A model generated the notes under the pieces. The model searched no databases and had not been told where the DNA came from. It was given only the letters and a program-made list of their open reading frames with translations. DNA of 43,328 nt from an uncultured Desulfocapsa sp. (GTDB taxonomy: Bacteria > Desulfobacterota > Desulfobulbia > Desulfobulbales > Desulfocapsaceae): NCBI GenBank assembly GCA_947311475.1, contig CAMZLK010000016.1, positions 1-43,328 of the forward strand, given 5' to 3'. Position numbers and translations under genes: made by a program. Below, in pieces: positions 1-8,205 of this stretch (its first letter is position 1; every line of letters begins with the position of its first letter).

Positions 1-185
1 AGCATTGGAATCTTTGTTTCTTGCCTTTTTCAAAGTGAGCATCAGTTAGCACGATAGATATTTGCCAAACATATCGCCCTATATCACCACGTTACTGCGG
101 ATTGCGAACTATACTTACCCACAGATTTGTCGGAAGAGGCTCTTTTTGTTTTGTCTTATCCACCAAAATTCCAGTCATTTATAAA

Positions 186-1850
186 ATGATCATAAAACGC
201 ATCCTTTTTCCATTGCTTTTACTGTCTGTTACTTCATTCTTTCATCCCCCGTCTGTTGTTGCGGCTCCACAAGTTGAAATAAATTTTGCACTGTTAAAAG
301 AGTTGGCTGACTATCCTGAAGATATTCTCGGTACTGAGTGGTGTAATGTGGACGCAAAGCATCAGGAACTCTGGGTGTCTGCCGTGTATAATAACTCAGG
401 TAAGACTCCTCTTTGGGTGAGTAGTAATGGCCCGGATGTCCGGGCAAAGCTTGTGCTCTCAGCACTTAAGAAGGTGAGTGAAGATGGGTTGAATCCTGAA
501 GAATATGCCACTGGGCTTATTGAGTCCCTTTGGGAAAGGCGAACGGCTGAATCCCTTGCAAAACTCGATATTTATATGACCATTGGTTTGCTTGGCTATA
601 TTCATGACATGCAGGAAGGTCGCATATCTCCAAATTTGACCGACCCAAAGCTTTTTGATCAGGCCGGTTGTAATACGTTTGATCCCGTGAAGGCTATGGA
701 TGAAGCCAGAAACAGTGGTGATCTTGAAGCGTTTCTCTCAAGTCTTAGCCCATCGCACCATTTTTACCGAACCCTAAAAAAGGAATTGGAACATTATAGA
801 AACATTGAGGATGGTGGAGGATGGCGTCTGTTTTCTTCAGGTAAAACTTTGCATCCAGGAGAGCTGGATATTCGTGTTTCGGATCTTCGAGTTGTGCTTG
901 CAAAAACCGGTGACCTGGTACAAACGTCCAGTCTGAAGGAGCAGTTGTATGATGATCAACTTGTGGAAGCTGTAAAACGTTTTCAGTTACGGAATGGATT
1001 GGAAGTGGATGGAGTTGTGGGGAAGGGCACAACCGCAGCCCTGAGAATACCGGTGGCGCAACGGATCAGGCAGATTCTCATGAATATGGAACGCTGGCGC
1101 TGGACAAAACATGATCTTGGTACAAAATATGTGCTTGTCGATATAGCTGGATTTGCTCTTCAGGGAGTGGTGAATGATTCCCCTGTGCTTGAAATGCGTG
1201 TAATCGTGGGTAAAATGAGTCACGAGACGCCAGTTTTCTCAGATAGTATAAAGTATATTGATTTTAATCCATTTTGGAATATTACCCCAAGCATCGCTCG
1301 TAATGAGATGTTGGAAAAGCTTAGAGAAGACAATACGTATCTTGAGAGTAAGCACATTAAGCTGTTTTCCAGCTGGCAGGCTGACGGGGTTGAATTAGAT
1401 CCGCAAAGTATTGATTGGAATAAAATTTCGAGGAGCGATATCAGCGGCTTTAAATTACGCCAGGAACCTGGGGTATGGAATGCCCTCGGTGTTATGAAAT
1501 TTGTGTTTCCAAATAAATACAGTATTTATCTTCATGATACTCCATCTCGCAATCTGTTCGAAAAGACTTCTCGCGCCTTCAGTCATGGGTGTATAAGGGT
1601 TAGTGCTCCAAAACACTTAGCTCGATTTTTGCTTAAAGGAAATGATGGAGAGTGGACAGAACAGACGATTCAAGACATCGTTGATAGCCCAAAGCGTAAA
1701 GTTGTAAGGCTTAAGACTCCAATTCCAGTACACATGGTCTATCAGACAGCCTGGGTTGATAAAAATGGTTTGTTACATTTTAACAAAGATATATATGGCA
1801 GGGACAAAAAGCTTGGGCAAGCATTATTTCCCGGGGATTGGTTGAGGTGA
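186..1850 (+). CDS. L,D-transpeptidase of the YcbB/LdtD type (murein cross-linking)
   Basis: Probably an exported L,D-transpeptidase that makes 3-3 cross-links in peptidoglycan in the periplasm. The preferred start, ATG at 186, gives 554 aa with a clear signal peptide (MIIKR, then a hydrophobic run, ending near VVAAP). A TTG at 102 in the same frame would add 28 residues in front of the signal and is less likely; neither start has a good ribosome-binding site. After an all-alpha scaffold region comes a PG_binding_1 domain at about residues 250-290 (AVKRFQLRNGLEVDG, GKGTTAAL). A YkuD catalytic domain follows at about 314-480, with the diagnostic SHGCIRVS motif and the nucleophile Cys at about 469. 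Length and domain order match YcbB (about 600 aa). It stands alone, convergent with the next gene. Confidence in the family is high; the exact cross-linking activity is inferred. Confidence 0.93.
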   Translation: MIIKRILFPLLLLSVTSFFHPPSVVAAPQVEINFALLKELADYPEDILGTEWCNVDAKHQELWVSAVYNNSGKTPLWVSSNGPDVRAKLVLSALKKVSEDGLNPEEYATGLIESLWERRTAESLAKLDIYMTIGLLGYIHDMQEGRISPNLTDPKLFDQAGCNTFDPVKAMDEARNSGDLEAFLSSLSPSHHFYRTLKKELEHYRNIEDGGGWRLFSSGKTLHPGELDIRVSDLRVVLAKTGDLVQTSSLKEQLYDDQLVEAVKRFQLRNGLEVDGVVGKGTTAALRIPVAQRIRQILMNMERWRWTKHDLGTKYVLVDIAGFALQGVVNDSPVLEMRVIVGKMSHETPVFSDSIKYIDFNPFWNITPSIARNEMLEKLREDNTYLESKHIKLFSSWQADGVELDPQSIDWNKISRSDISGFKLRQEPGVWNALGVMKFVFPNKYSIYLHDTPSRNLFEKTSRAFSHGCIRVSAPKHLARFLLKGNDGEWTEQTIQDIVDSPKRKVVRLKTPIPVHMVYQTAWVDKNGLLHFNKDIYGRDKKLGQALFPGDWLR

Positions 1851-1942
1851 GGTGTTGCATTTAAAAATATGTGTTTTCAGTGAGTTGTAATAATTGCCTT
1901 AGGTTTGGCCTTAAGGGGGCATAAGTGACCATCGAGCTATAT

Positions 1943-3427
1943 TTATTCCCACATATCCTGTAAATTCTTTTTCTTTATTTTTTCAAGTAATGTGGTTCTT
2001 TTTAAATTGAGAAGTTTTGCTGCTTCTTTTTTGTTCCCTTTGGTCATTTTCATTGCTTGAATGATTAATTGTGCTTCATAGTCATTGATAAGCTCCTTGA
2101 AATCAACCTGGCCATCTTCCCATTCCTCGGTTGACGGCATTGTTGTGTTTGCAGAAGATCGTCTTTTTTCCGGTGCTGTTTCAATGGATATATTCTTCAG
2201 GATTTTGGCTATGTGGTCATGGTTGACTGTATCCGGATTATAATCAGCCACAATTCGTTCGGGAAGATCCACAAGCTGTATTTCTTTTCCATTGAAAAGG
2301 ATAGCCATCTGTTGCACCAGGTTTTCAAGTTCCCTCACATTGCCATTCCATTCATAGGAGAGAAGGGCCGTCATAACAGACAGAGGTATTGTAAATTTTT
2401 CCCTCCCTCTTTTAGTGGCATGAAGATCCAGAAACGAGTCCAAAAGGATTGGTATATCTTCTTTGCGGTCTCTCAGTGGCGGGATATTTATGGGCACTAC
2501 TGAAAGGCGGTAGTAGAGATCTTCTCTGAACTTTCCTTCTGTTACAAGTTGTTCAAGGTCCCAATGCGTTGCAGCAACAATACGCGTGTCAACGGGGGTT
2601 GCCTTAAGACTGCCAACGGGTTCAAATTCTCTCTCTTGCAGTACTCTTAGTAGTTTGGCCTGCAGAGAAGGCTTCATGTCTCCTATTTCATCCAAAAACA
2701 GAGTACCTTTATCTGCATATTGAATTCTTCCGATTTTATTCTGGGCAGCACCCGTAAATGCTCCCTTGGTATATCCAAAGAGTTCGCTTTCGAGAAGATC
2801 ATCAGGAATTGCTGCACAGTTGACTGGAACGAAATTATGCTTTTTGCGATGGGAATGAAGATGAATGGCTTTGGCAACAAGTTCTTTCCCTGTACCTGAG
2901 TCACCGCGTATGAGTACTGTTGCATAATCATCTTCAGCAACTTTAGTTATCAGGCTGAATAGATTCTGCATCACCTTTGTTTCGCCAATGATTCCGTAAA
3001 ACGGCAATGCTTTATTTGAGCTTTCAATCAGTTGCTGTGAAGAATTAATATGTAGTTTTGTTGTAGTACGTTTTAGAGCCAGCTGAATTTCTGTCTTTTC
3101 ATACGGTGTTGTGACATAGAAAAAAAGATTCCGCGTTATGATCTGCTGTTCGAGCACGTTGTTGTTTTGTGGAATAGCAGCTATGAGCAGAAGATTCGGG
3201 TAACTCTCAAGGATTGAGTCCAATAATAAAATTACTTCCTTTTCAGGAGCAAGCAGAAGATCAAAAAAGAGGATATCCGGGTTAAGAGAATCAAGGTTTG
3301 TTATTATTTCATTATGCTTAGCACATAGGTGAATATTGGAGGGTGCATATTCTTCAAAAAGCTGCAGACAGGTAGTCTGCTTTTCAGGAGTACGGTCAGC
3401 AAAAAGTATGGAGGGGGAAACTTTCAT
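1943..3427 (-). CDS. Sigma-54-dependent response regulator, NtrC family, with divergent receiver
   Basis: A 494-aa transcription activator for sigma-54 promoters. Residues 1-125 look like a receiver domain with a possible phospho-acceptor Asp56 (DILFFDLLL). The usual acidic pair near residue 10 is reduced to one Asp, and the conserved Lys of the KP motif is replaced (TTPYEK), so normal phosphorylation is doubtful. The AAA+ domain (about 145-385) is intact: Walker A GDSGTGKE at 175-182, the sigma-54 contact loop GAFTGA at 222-227 and Walker B GTLFLDEIGD at 241-250. A Fis-type helix-turn-helix ends the protein (GNKKEAAKLLNLKRTTLLEK). No histidine kinase is adjacent; its upstream neighbour on the same strand is a cyclic-nucleotide-binding protein. 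Target genes are unknown. Confidence 0.93.
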   Translation of the reverse strand: MKVSPSILFADRTPEKQTTCLQLFEEYAPSNIHLCAKHNEIITNLDSLNPDILFFDLLLAPEKEVILLLDSILESYPNLLLIAAIPQNNNVLEQQIITRNLFFYVTTPYEKTEIQLALKRTTTKLHINSSQQLIESSNKALPFYGIIGETKVMQNLFSLITKVAEDDYATVLIRGDSGTGKELVAKAIHLHSHRKKHNFVPVNCAAIPDDLLESELFGYTKGAFTGAAQNKIGRIQYADKGTLFLDEIGDMKPSLQAKLLRVLQEREFEPVGSLKATPVDTRIVAATHWDLEQLVTEGKFREDLYYRLSVVPINIPPLRDRKEDIPILLDSFLDLHATKRGREKFTIPLSVMTALLSYEWNGNVRELENLVQQMAILFNGKEIQLVDLPERIVADYNPDTVNHDHIAKILKNISIETAPEKRRSSANTTMPSTEEWEDGQVDFKELINDYEAQLIIQAMKMTKGNKKEAAKLLNLKRTTLLEKIKKKNLQDMWE

Positions 3428-3446
3428 GATATCAGTTGGCTGATGT

Positions 3447-3622
3447 TGATGGACTCGTAGACAAGCGGATACTTCGAAAACTCTTCATCTTCTTCGTTCC
3501 TGCAAATTTCTTATCTTTTCAACATACCCTGGTACGCCGAAAAGATAAGAAATTTCCGTACTTCGAAAATGTTGGTTTTTTTTTAAGTCCATCTTGTTTT
3601 TGACCTTTGTACGAGTTTATCA
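3447..3622. repeat. R1 palindromic repeat, copy 1 (176 bp, inverted ends)
   Basis: Imperfect palindrome with ends TGATGGACTCGTA and TACGAGTTTATCA (inverted relative to each other). A perfect 17-bp central stem, AAATTTCTTATCTTTTC at 3504-3520 and its complement at 3539-3555, flanks an 18-nt loop containing CCCTGGTACG. Related copies lie at 7985-8174, 23931-24061 and 24134-24306. It lies in the gap upstream of the sigma-54 activator and downstream of the cyclic-nucleotide-binding gene. The form is that of a MITE or large REP-like element; mobility is not shown. Confidence 0.8.
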
Positions 3623-3645
3623 GTGTTAACAGGGCATGAAAAATA

Positions 3646-4143
3646 TCATACTGAATAAATGTTTAACAAATCGGCAAGTTTGCTGGATGTTCTTCGCATA
3701 TTCAGACTTAAAAGGCGTGCTATCTTCCTGATTATTTTGACTCCTGTGGTCGGAGATTTTTGCAACAGTTGATCAAACCCTTTACTGGTTAACGTGATCA
3801 TGAGAGATGGTTGTCGTGAAATTACTGTAGCTGATCTGGTGGATTTGTCGATCAGTGCCATTTCTCCAATGGAGCTTCCTTTGGCAAGGCGGGCAATGAG
3901 GACATTTTCGCCAGTTGCAGATTTTTTTAATACCTCCAATACTCCATTCACAACAAAGCCCATAAAATCCCCCTTATCTCCTTCAACAAAGAGAAATTCA
4001 CCACGTTGCAGTTGTATATAACTCATGTGGTGGGTGAGTAGGGTCAGTTCATCAACCTTAAAATCATCGAATAAAGACAGGCTGAGAAGAAAATCCCGGG
4101 TTTCTTCTTCAGAGTCAGTGAGCTTATTATCTTTTGATACCAT
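3646..4143 (-). CDS. Stand-alone cyclic-nucleotide-binding domain protein (Crp/Fnr sensor fold, no HTH)
   Basis: A 165-aa protein that consists almost entirely of one cNMP-binding beta-barrel domain. The phosphate-binding cassette is visible (GSSIGEMALIDKSTRSATV), preceded by the usual hinge GVLEVLKKSATGENVLIARL. After the barrel there is only a helix and a short tail (RKIARLLSLNMRRTSSKLAD), with no DNA-binding helix-turn-helix. It is therefore a regulatory subunit or signal sensor and not a Crp-type transcription factor. The start chosen is ATG at 4143; a TTG at 4158 would add five residues. No good ribosome-binding site is seen for either. It lies upstream of the sigma-54 activator on the same strand, but an R1 repeat separates them, so co-transcription is uncertain. 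Confidence 0.85.
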   Translation of the reverse strand: MVSKDNKLTDSEEETRDFLLSLSLFDDFKVDELTLLTHHMSYIQLQRGEFLFVEGDKGDFMGFVVNGVLEVLKKSATGENVLIARLAKGSSIGEMALIDKSTRSATVISRQPSLMITLTSKGFDQLLQKSPTTGVKIIRKIARLLSLNMRRTSSKLADLLNIYSV

Positions 4144-4211
4144 AAAAACAGAAACCAACAGTAAATTGATCTGCAGTTACAAACTATTTGAAACATTTGG
4201 AAAAAAGATTT

Positions 4212-4324
4212 AGTGCCTTATTCCATAATTCCTGTAATAAAAAACAAGAATATGTGAGAGTGAAGTAATATCAAAACGTTACGAATAACAACCGATAGCG
4301 AACGAAGAGAAACCGTCGAGGCAC
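4212..4324 (+). repeat. R2 repeat, copy A (full length)
   Basis: Starts AGTGCCTTATTCC and ends CGTCGAGGCAC, so the ends are short inverted repeats (GTGCCT / GAGGCAC). A second copy lies in inverted orientation at 5136-5199, where the middle is missing, and a third, left-end copy lies at 15363-15442 in the same orientation. Over the first 35 bases, copies A and B differ at only four positions by eye. Confidence 0.75.
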
Positions 4325-4449
4325 GTATACCCCCTTATGGGATGTTCGTTCCATACTTATAAAGCTTATCATAAGCCGAGAAAGAATAACAAGGAGCTTT
4401 TTACTCTTTTTGTAAATAAATTCAGATAGTAGAGTTGCTAAATACTGTT

Positions 4450-4479
4450 ACCTGATTTACGAATCAGTGTAAATCAGGT
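4450..4479. repeat. Perfect 11-bp inverted repeat with 8-nt loop
   Basis: ACCTGATTTAC at 4450-4460 and its exact complement GTAAATCAGGT at 4469-4479. It lies upstream of the nuclease gene and is not followed by a T-run, so it is more likely an operator-like palindrome or a repeat remnant than a terminator. Confidence 0.5.
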
Positions 4480-4594
4480 ATGTATTACCATTGGAGTTGA
4501 GGCTGTGTAAGTGTGATTTTAGACTTTTCTGGCTAAATTTATAGTCTTTTATGCAGTTTTTTTATGATTGATAAAAATGATATTTCAGTATGTT

Positions 4595-5113
4595 ATGACG
4601 AAGAAATCTCGTTACATTTATGATGTATTCCTTTTTTGTTTGGGGTGGACTTGTCTGTTTATTATATTGTGTTCAGAACTGGCAGCTCAACAACCTTTGG
4701 CAAATGTAGAAAAAATCATTGATGGAGACACCATACAAGTCAGATATGAAACAGAAAGTATTAGAGTGAGACTCTGGGGAATTGATACTCCTGAATATCA
4801 TCAGGCCTTTTCAAGAGTTGCCAAAAGATTCACCTCGAACCTTGTCAGAGATGAATCAGTACGTTTGGATCTCAAGGATTGGGACAAGTATGGCCGGATG
4901 GTTGCAATTGTCACCATGACAGATGGTAGATCATTGAACGAGGAATTGCTTAAGAGCGGTTTGGCGTGGGTTCACGTGTATTATTGCAAAGAAGCGATAT
5001 GCAACAAATGGTATGGATACGAAAATCGGGCAAGAGCAGAAAGAATCGGCTTGTGGCGAGATTCTTCTCCTGTGCCTCCATGGGTTTGGAAACATAAAAA
5101 GAAAAAACGTTAA
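4595..5113 (+). CDS. Secreted staphylococcal-nuclease-like (thermonuclease family) protein
   Basis: A probable exported or membrane-anchored nuclease of the SNase fold. From ATG 4595 it is 172 aa, with a basic start (MTKKSR), a hydrophobic segment (VFLFCLGWTCLFIILC) and a possible signal cleavage site after SELAA. The catalytic core is complete: Ca-site region KIIDGDTI, RVRLWGIDTPE (first catalytic Arg, with the following acidic residue), DKYGRMVAIV (second catalytic Arg) and LNEELLKSGLAWV. Other in-frame starts are TTG 4568 and ATG 4577; none has a good ribosome-binding site. The tail is Lys-rich (KHKKKKR). The gene sits between inverted R2 repeats, which may mean it was moved as a cassette. 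Extracellular DNA/RNA degradation is inferred from the family. Confidence 0.9.
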   Translation: MTKKSRYIYDVFLFCLGWTCLFIILCSELAAQQPLANVEKIIDGDTIQVRYETESIRVRLWGIDTPEYHQAFSRVAKRFTSNLVRDESVRLDLKDWDKYGRMVAIVTMTDGRSLNEELLKSGLAWVHVYYCKEAICNKWYGYENRARAERIGLWRDSSPVPPWVWKHKKKKR

Positions 5114-5135
5114 CGCAGATAAACTGCAGCTAAAT

Positions 5136-5199
5136 GCCTCGAAGGTCTCTCTTCGTTTGCTACCTGTTTTATATTACAGGAATCATGGAGCAAGGCACT
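5136..5199 (-). repeat. R2 repeat, copy B (inverted, internally shortened)
   Basis: Read on the minus strand it begins AGTGCCTTGCTCC and ends CCTTCGAGGCA. It matches both ends of the copy at 4212-4324 but lacks about 45 bases of the middle. It lies directly in front of the hydrolase gene and, with copy A, brackets the nuclease gene as inverted repeats. Confidence 0.7.
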
Positions 5200-5218
5200 G
5201 ATTCTTTATGGAAAAGTC

Positions 5219-6118
5219 GTGAATAGAGAAATTTACCATCCATTTCGTTCCGAAAAAGCAAAGGAACAATATTTAAACTATTATGACAGGAAGGCAGAGA
5301 AGTGGCCTGTTCCTTCTACAAATAAGGTTGTAGATACTTGTTATGGCGAAACATTCATTCGCATCAGTGGTTCGGTTGATGCTCCTCCTTTAGTGTTATT
5401 GCCTTGCGTCTCCGCATCCTCGTTGATGTGGAAATACAGCGTAAAAGCATTGTCTGAACACTATTGTGTCTATGCAATCGATAATATTTATGACGTCGGT
5501 CGAAGCGTATATTCAAGGCGTATGAAGAGCTCAGAGGATTTTGTGAATTGGCTCAACGAATTGTTTACCGCCCTTGTGCCTGACAATAAAATTAACCTAA
5601 TGGGCTTTTCTTATGGCGGTTGGTTAACGGCCAAGTATGCTGCTAATTATCCGAACAGGCTTAATAAAATTGTTTTGATAGCTCCTGCTGCCACAGTTTT
5701 GCAAATCAGGCAGGCTTTTTATCGTCGCGTGATGCTTTGTTTGATACCGTATCGCTGGTTTGTGAAAAATCTGATGTATTGGTTACTAAAAGATGCCGTA
5801 AATGCACACAAAGCATATCGAGAACAAGTTGACAGATACGTTGATGAAGTAATGTTAAGTAACCAGAGTTTTAGGCCGAAAGCCACAGTCAATCCAACCG
5901 TTTTGGATGATGAAGAGTTAAAAAGCCTTGTAATGCCAGCACTGTTTTTAGTTGGTGAAAATGAAAAGATTTATTCAGCGCAAAGTGCAATCGATCGTTT
6001 AAAGAATATTGCCCCGCAAATTAAAACTGAGATGATTCCCAATGTCGGACATGATCTGCTTTTTTTGGAACAAAAGCAGGTTTTGAGCAAAATTATTGCA
6101 TTTCTAAAAAGCACGTAA
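5219..6118 (+). CDS. Alpha/beta hydrolase
   Basis: A 299-aa cytoplasmic alpha/beta-fold hydrolase with no signal peptide. The nucleophile elbow is GFSYGG with Ser131; an acid in VGENEKIY near residue 245 and His278 in NVGHDLL complete a plausible Ser-Asp/Glu-His triad. The oxyanion strand appears as PPLVLLPCVSAS at about 56-67. The start is a GTG at 5219 behind a weak GGAAAA; a nearby ATG at 5208 is in another frame and stops at once. The R2 repeat ends only about 20 bp upstream, so the native promoter or start may have been replaced. Substrate is unknown; esterase, lipase-like or haloperoxidase-like roles are all possible. Confidence 0.85.
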   Translation: MNREIYHPFRSEKAKEQYLNYYDRKAEKWPVPSTNKVVDTCYGETFIRISGSVDAPPLVLLPCVSASSLMWKYSVKALSEHYCVYAIDNIYDVGRSVYSRRMKSSEDFVNWLNELFTALVPDNKINLMGFSYGGWLTAKYAANYPNRLNKIVLIAPAATVLQIRQAFYRRVMLCLIPYRWFVKNLMYWLLKDAVNAHKAYREQVDRYVDEVMLSNQSFRPKATVNPTVLDDEELKSLVMPALFLVGENEKIYSAQSAIDRLKNIAPQIKTEMIPNVGHDLLFLEQKQVLSKIIAFLKST

Positions 6119-6156
6119 GGAGTTAAAAATAAATAAGAATGGTCGTTCTTTTATAA

Positions 6157-6303
6157 GATGCAATTGATGACATCATTACCAGCTCAAGACTTATCCGCCA
6201 GATTTGGGATCTTGCCCGGAATCGATACGGTTTAACCTTAAACCGAAGGTATGGCAACTACAGTTACGAAACAGTTGTCATGCAAATTGCTGATTCCTGT
6301 TAA
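6157..6303 (+). pseudogene. Possible 3' remnant of a lost gene (48 open codons, no start)
   Basis: A frame open from just after a TAA at 6154 to a TAA at 6301, with protein-like composition (ends YETVVMQIADSC) but no ATG/GTG/TTG start at its beginning. It overlaps the last bases of the convergent rsmJ. It could be the tail of a deleted gene or chance; no family is recognised. Confidence 0.25.
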
Positions 6304-7184
6304 TAATCCAATTTAGCCACTCCAGTGTAAGATTTAATCATATACACATCATATCGGCTGTTCTTCATGTTTATACTATGGGTAGGGGAAATTCTATTCA
6401 GAGTAGGAGCCCCTTTTGGCCGCTTGACCACAGCTCTTTTCTTCGCATTGATCAAGGCAGCATCCAGGAGTTTGTCCGCATCGGTATCGTCTCCCACCAG
6501 TTTTCTTATAATTCGCATTTCCTGCTTGTTGAGGGCAGATTTACTGCCATGGGGATACATGGGATCAAGATATATGGTATCGTATTTTTTGTGATAAGCA
6601 GCATTCATTATGGTAATGGAATCACCTTGAATAAGTTTCAGGTTATCGTCGATGATTTCTTGAAAATAAAGAGATTTTTCCGCCCGTTCAAGTCCATCAT
6701 ATAACAGAGCTCCCAGTATGGGAGATCTTTCTACCATGCTGACTTTGCAGCCAAGTGAAGCTAAAAGAAAGCTGTCTTTGCCAAGCCCTGCGGTTACATC
6801 AAGAATAGTTGGCCTTATTCCCGGTTTTATGCCAACTGCTCGTGCCAGAGCCTGTTTTATCCCGCCGCCATGCTGTCTGCGATAGTTGAGTGAACCGGAA
6901 AGGAAATCGACATGCAGTGTTACAGAACTCTTACTGTTTTTATTTTGTTTCAGTTGAATTTGTAAGCCTTTTTCCGTATATACTAAGATCGCATTATGAT
7001 CAGTCTGTTTTGCAGGGGGAACATGGCCAAGATGCAGGCTCTTTGCAAGTGCCGCAGCTTTCTCCATAAGAATATTGTCTTCTTTTATGCAAGATACAGG
7101 GATGGAATGTATGGGGAGTGTTTCAGTGGTCATTTGCAGGAAGAACTGGTAATGGGAAAGTAAATTTTGATTTAAATTATCCAA
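6300..7184 (-). CDS. rsmJ: 16S rRNA (guanine1516-N2)-methyltransferase RsmJ
   Basis: SAM-dependent methyltransferase expected to modify guanine 1516 of 16S rRNA. The SAM-binding motif is VTAGLGKDSFLLASLGC, followed by the family-specific VERSPILGALLYDGLERA and the catalytic-type IYLDPMYPHGSKSALNKQEM and RAVVKRPKGAP. All line up with E. coli RsmJ from memory. The coordinates use a TTG start at 7184 (294 aa). An ATG at 7133 (MTTETLPIHS) would give 277 aa, closer to the usual length of about 250; no ribosome-binding site decides between them. The N-terminal about 90 residues are more variable than the core. It is divergent from kdsB with only about 25 bp between them. Confidence 0.9.
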   Translation of the reverse strand: MDNLNQNLLSHYQFFLQMTTETLPIHSIPVSCIKEDNILMEKAAALAKSLHLGHVPPAKQTDHNAILVYTEKGLQIQLKQNKNSKSSVTLHVDFLSGSLNYRRQHGGGIKQALARAVGIKPGIRPTILDVTAGLGKDSFLLASLGCKVSMVERSPILGALLYDGLERAEKSLYFQEIIDDNLKLIQGDSITIMNAAYHKKYDTIYLDPMYPHGSKSALNKQEMRIIRKLVGDDTDADKLLDAALINAKKRAVVKRPKGAPTLNRISPTHSINMKNSRYDVYMIKSYTGVAKLDY

Positions 7185-7209
7185 CTATAAATACATAAGA
7201 AAGCAGCAG

Positions 7210-7977
7210 ATGGAAACAGAAAAACAGCAGAATGTGGAAGTGGTGGCAATTATTCCTGCCCGTTATCACTCAAACAGGTTTGAAGGAAAGCCTCTGGCGT
7301 TAATAAATGGTAAACCCATGATTCAGCATGTTGTTGAGCGGGCCAGGTCTGTAAAAATCCTTAGCCGGGTGGTTGTTGCAACAGATGATAGGCGAATAGC
7401 TCATTGCGTGGAAGGCTTTGGCGGAGAGTATATAATCACTCGTAATGATCATGTCTCAGGGTCTGATAGGTTGGCAGAAGCTGCAGAATTGCTTGATATT
7501 AACGAACATGATGTGGTGGTAAATATTCAGGGGGATCAACCTCTTTTTGATGCGGAAGTGATTGAGCAGGTATCAAAACCGTTACTTGATGATCCATCAC
7601 TTCCCATGTCCACATTGATATATAAAATCATCAGACCGGAAGAAATCAATGATCCCAATCATGTGAAAACTGTTTTCGATCACGAAAACAATGCGCTTTA
7701 TTTTTCCCGTGCTCCGGTTCCTTTTCAACGCAATCCTGAAGATGATATCGTTCCGACCTATTACAAGCACCTTGGCTTTTATGCATACAGAAAAGGCTTT
7801 TTACTGACCTTTGTGGCATTGCCGGAGGGAGAGTGGGAACGATTTGAAAAACTGGAGCAATTACGTGCCCTGGAATATGGATACAGAATAAAAGTCATAT
7901 TAACAGAACATGATTCCATCGAGGTGGATACACCTGAGGATTTGAAACGAGTCGAAGAATTTATAAATCTACAATAA
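7210..7977 (+). CDS. kdsB: 3-deoxy-manno-octulosonate cytidylyltransferase (CMP-KDO synthetase)
   Basis: Activates KDO with CTP to CMP-KDO for lipopolysaccharide inner core synthesis; cytoplasmic. At 255 aa it has the family's normal length. The N-terminal nucleotide-binding signature is IIPARYHSNRFEGKPL, and VVNIQGDQPLFD carries the metal-binding Asp. The C-terminal IEVDTPEDLKRVEEF is typical of KdsB. The start is ATG 7210 with a weak purine-rich leader (AAGAAAGCAGCAG). It is the clearest sign of a Gram-negative envelope in the window. An R1 repeat begins within about ten bases of its stop codon. Confidence 0.96.
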   Translation: METEKQQNVEVVAIIPARYHSNRFEGKPLALINGKPMIQHVVERARSVKILSRVVVATDDRRIAHCVEGFGGEYIITRNDHVSGSDRLAEAAELLDINEHDVVVNIQGDQPLFDAEVIEQVSKPLLDDPSLPMSTLIYKIIRPEEINDPNHVKTVFDHENNALYFSRAPVPFQRNPEDDIVPTYYKHLGFYAYRKGFLLTFVALPEGEWERFEKLEQLRALEYGYRIKVILTEHDSIEVDTPEDLKRVEEFINLQ

Positions 7978-7984
7978 ATCAAAT

Positions 7985-8174
7985 AGCAAACTCGTAAAAA
8001 GGTCGAAAACAAGATGGACTTGGAGATAAGCGTTGACTTCGAAAACCTTCATATTCGAGGCACGGAAATTTCTTATTTTTTCGGCGTACTAGGGTACGTT
8101 GAAAAGATAAGAAATTTGCAGCAACGAAGAAGATGGAGAGTTTTCAAAGTCTCCGCTTATCTACGAGTCCATCA
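7985..8174. repeat. R1 palindromic repeat, copy 2 (about 190 bp, opposite orientation to copy 1)
   Basis: Ends AAACTCGTAAAAAGG and TACGAGTCCATCA. The central stem is at 8066-8082 and 8101-8117 (17 bp, one mismatch), with the loop GGCGTACTAGGGTACGTT being the reverse complement form of the copy-1 loop. It shares the outer arm GTCGAAAACAAGATGGACTT with copy 1. It fills the gap between kdsB and mdh. Confidence 0.8.
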
Positions 8175-8205
8175 AATAATAGTAAATTAACAAAAGGATA
8201 CTGAA

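Larger units (their letters stand above)
4144..4567. other. Gene-poor gap of about 420 bp with an R2 repeat and a hairpin
   Basis: No convincing coding region. It lies between divergently oriented genes and holds the R2 repeat (4212-4324) and a perfect 11-bp hairpin (4450-4479). Promoters for the two flanking genes should lie here, but no clear -35/-10 pair could be assigned. Confidence 0.6.

Noticed and set aside
102..185. TTG start of the L,D-transpeptidase
   Set aside because: It would put 28 residues in front of an otherwise typical signal peptide that starts at ATG 186.
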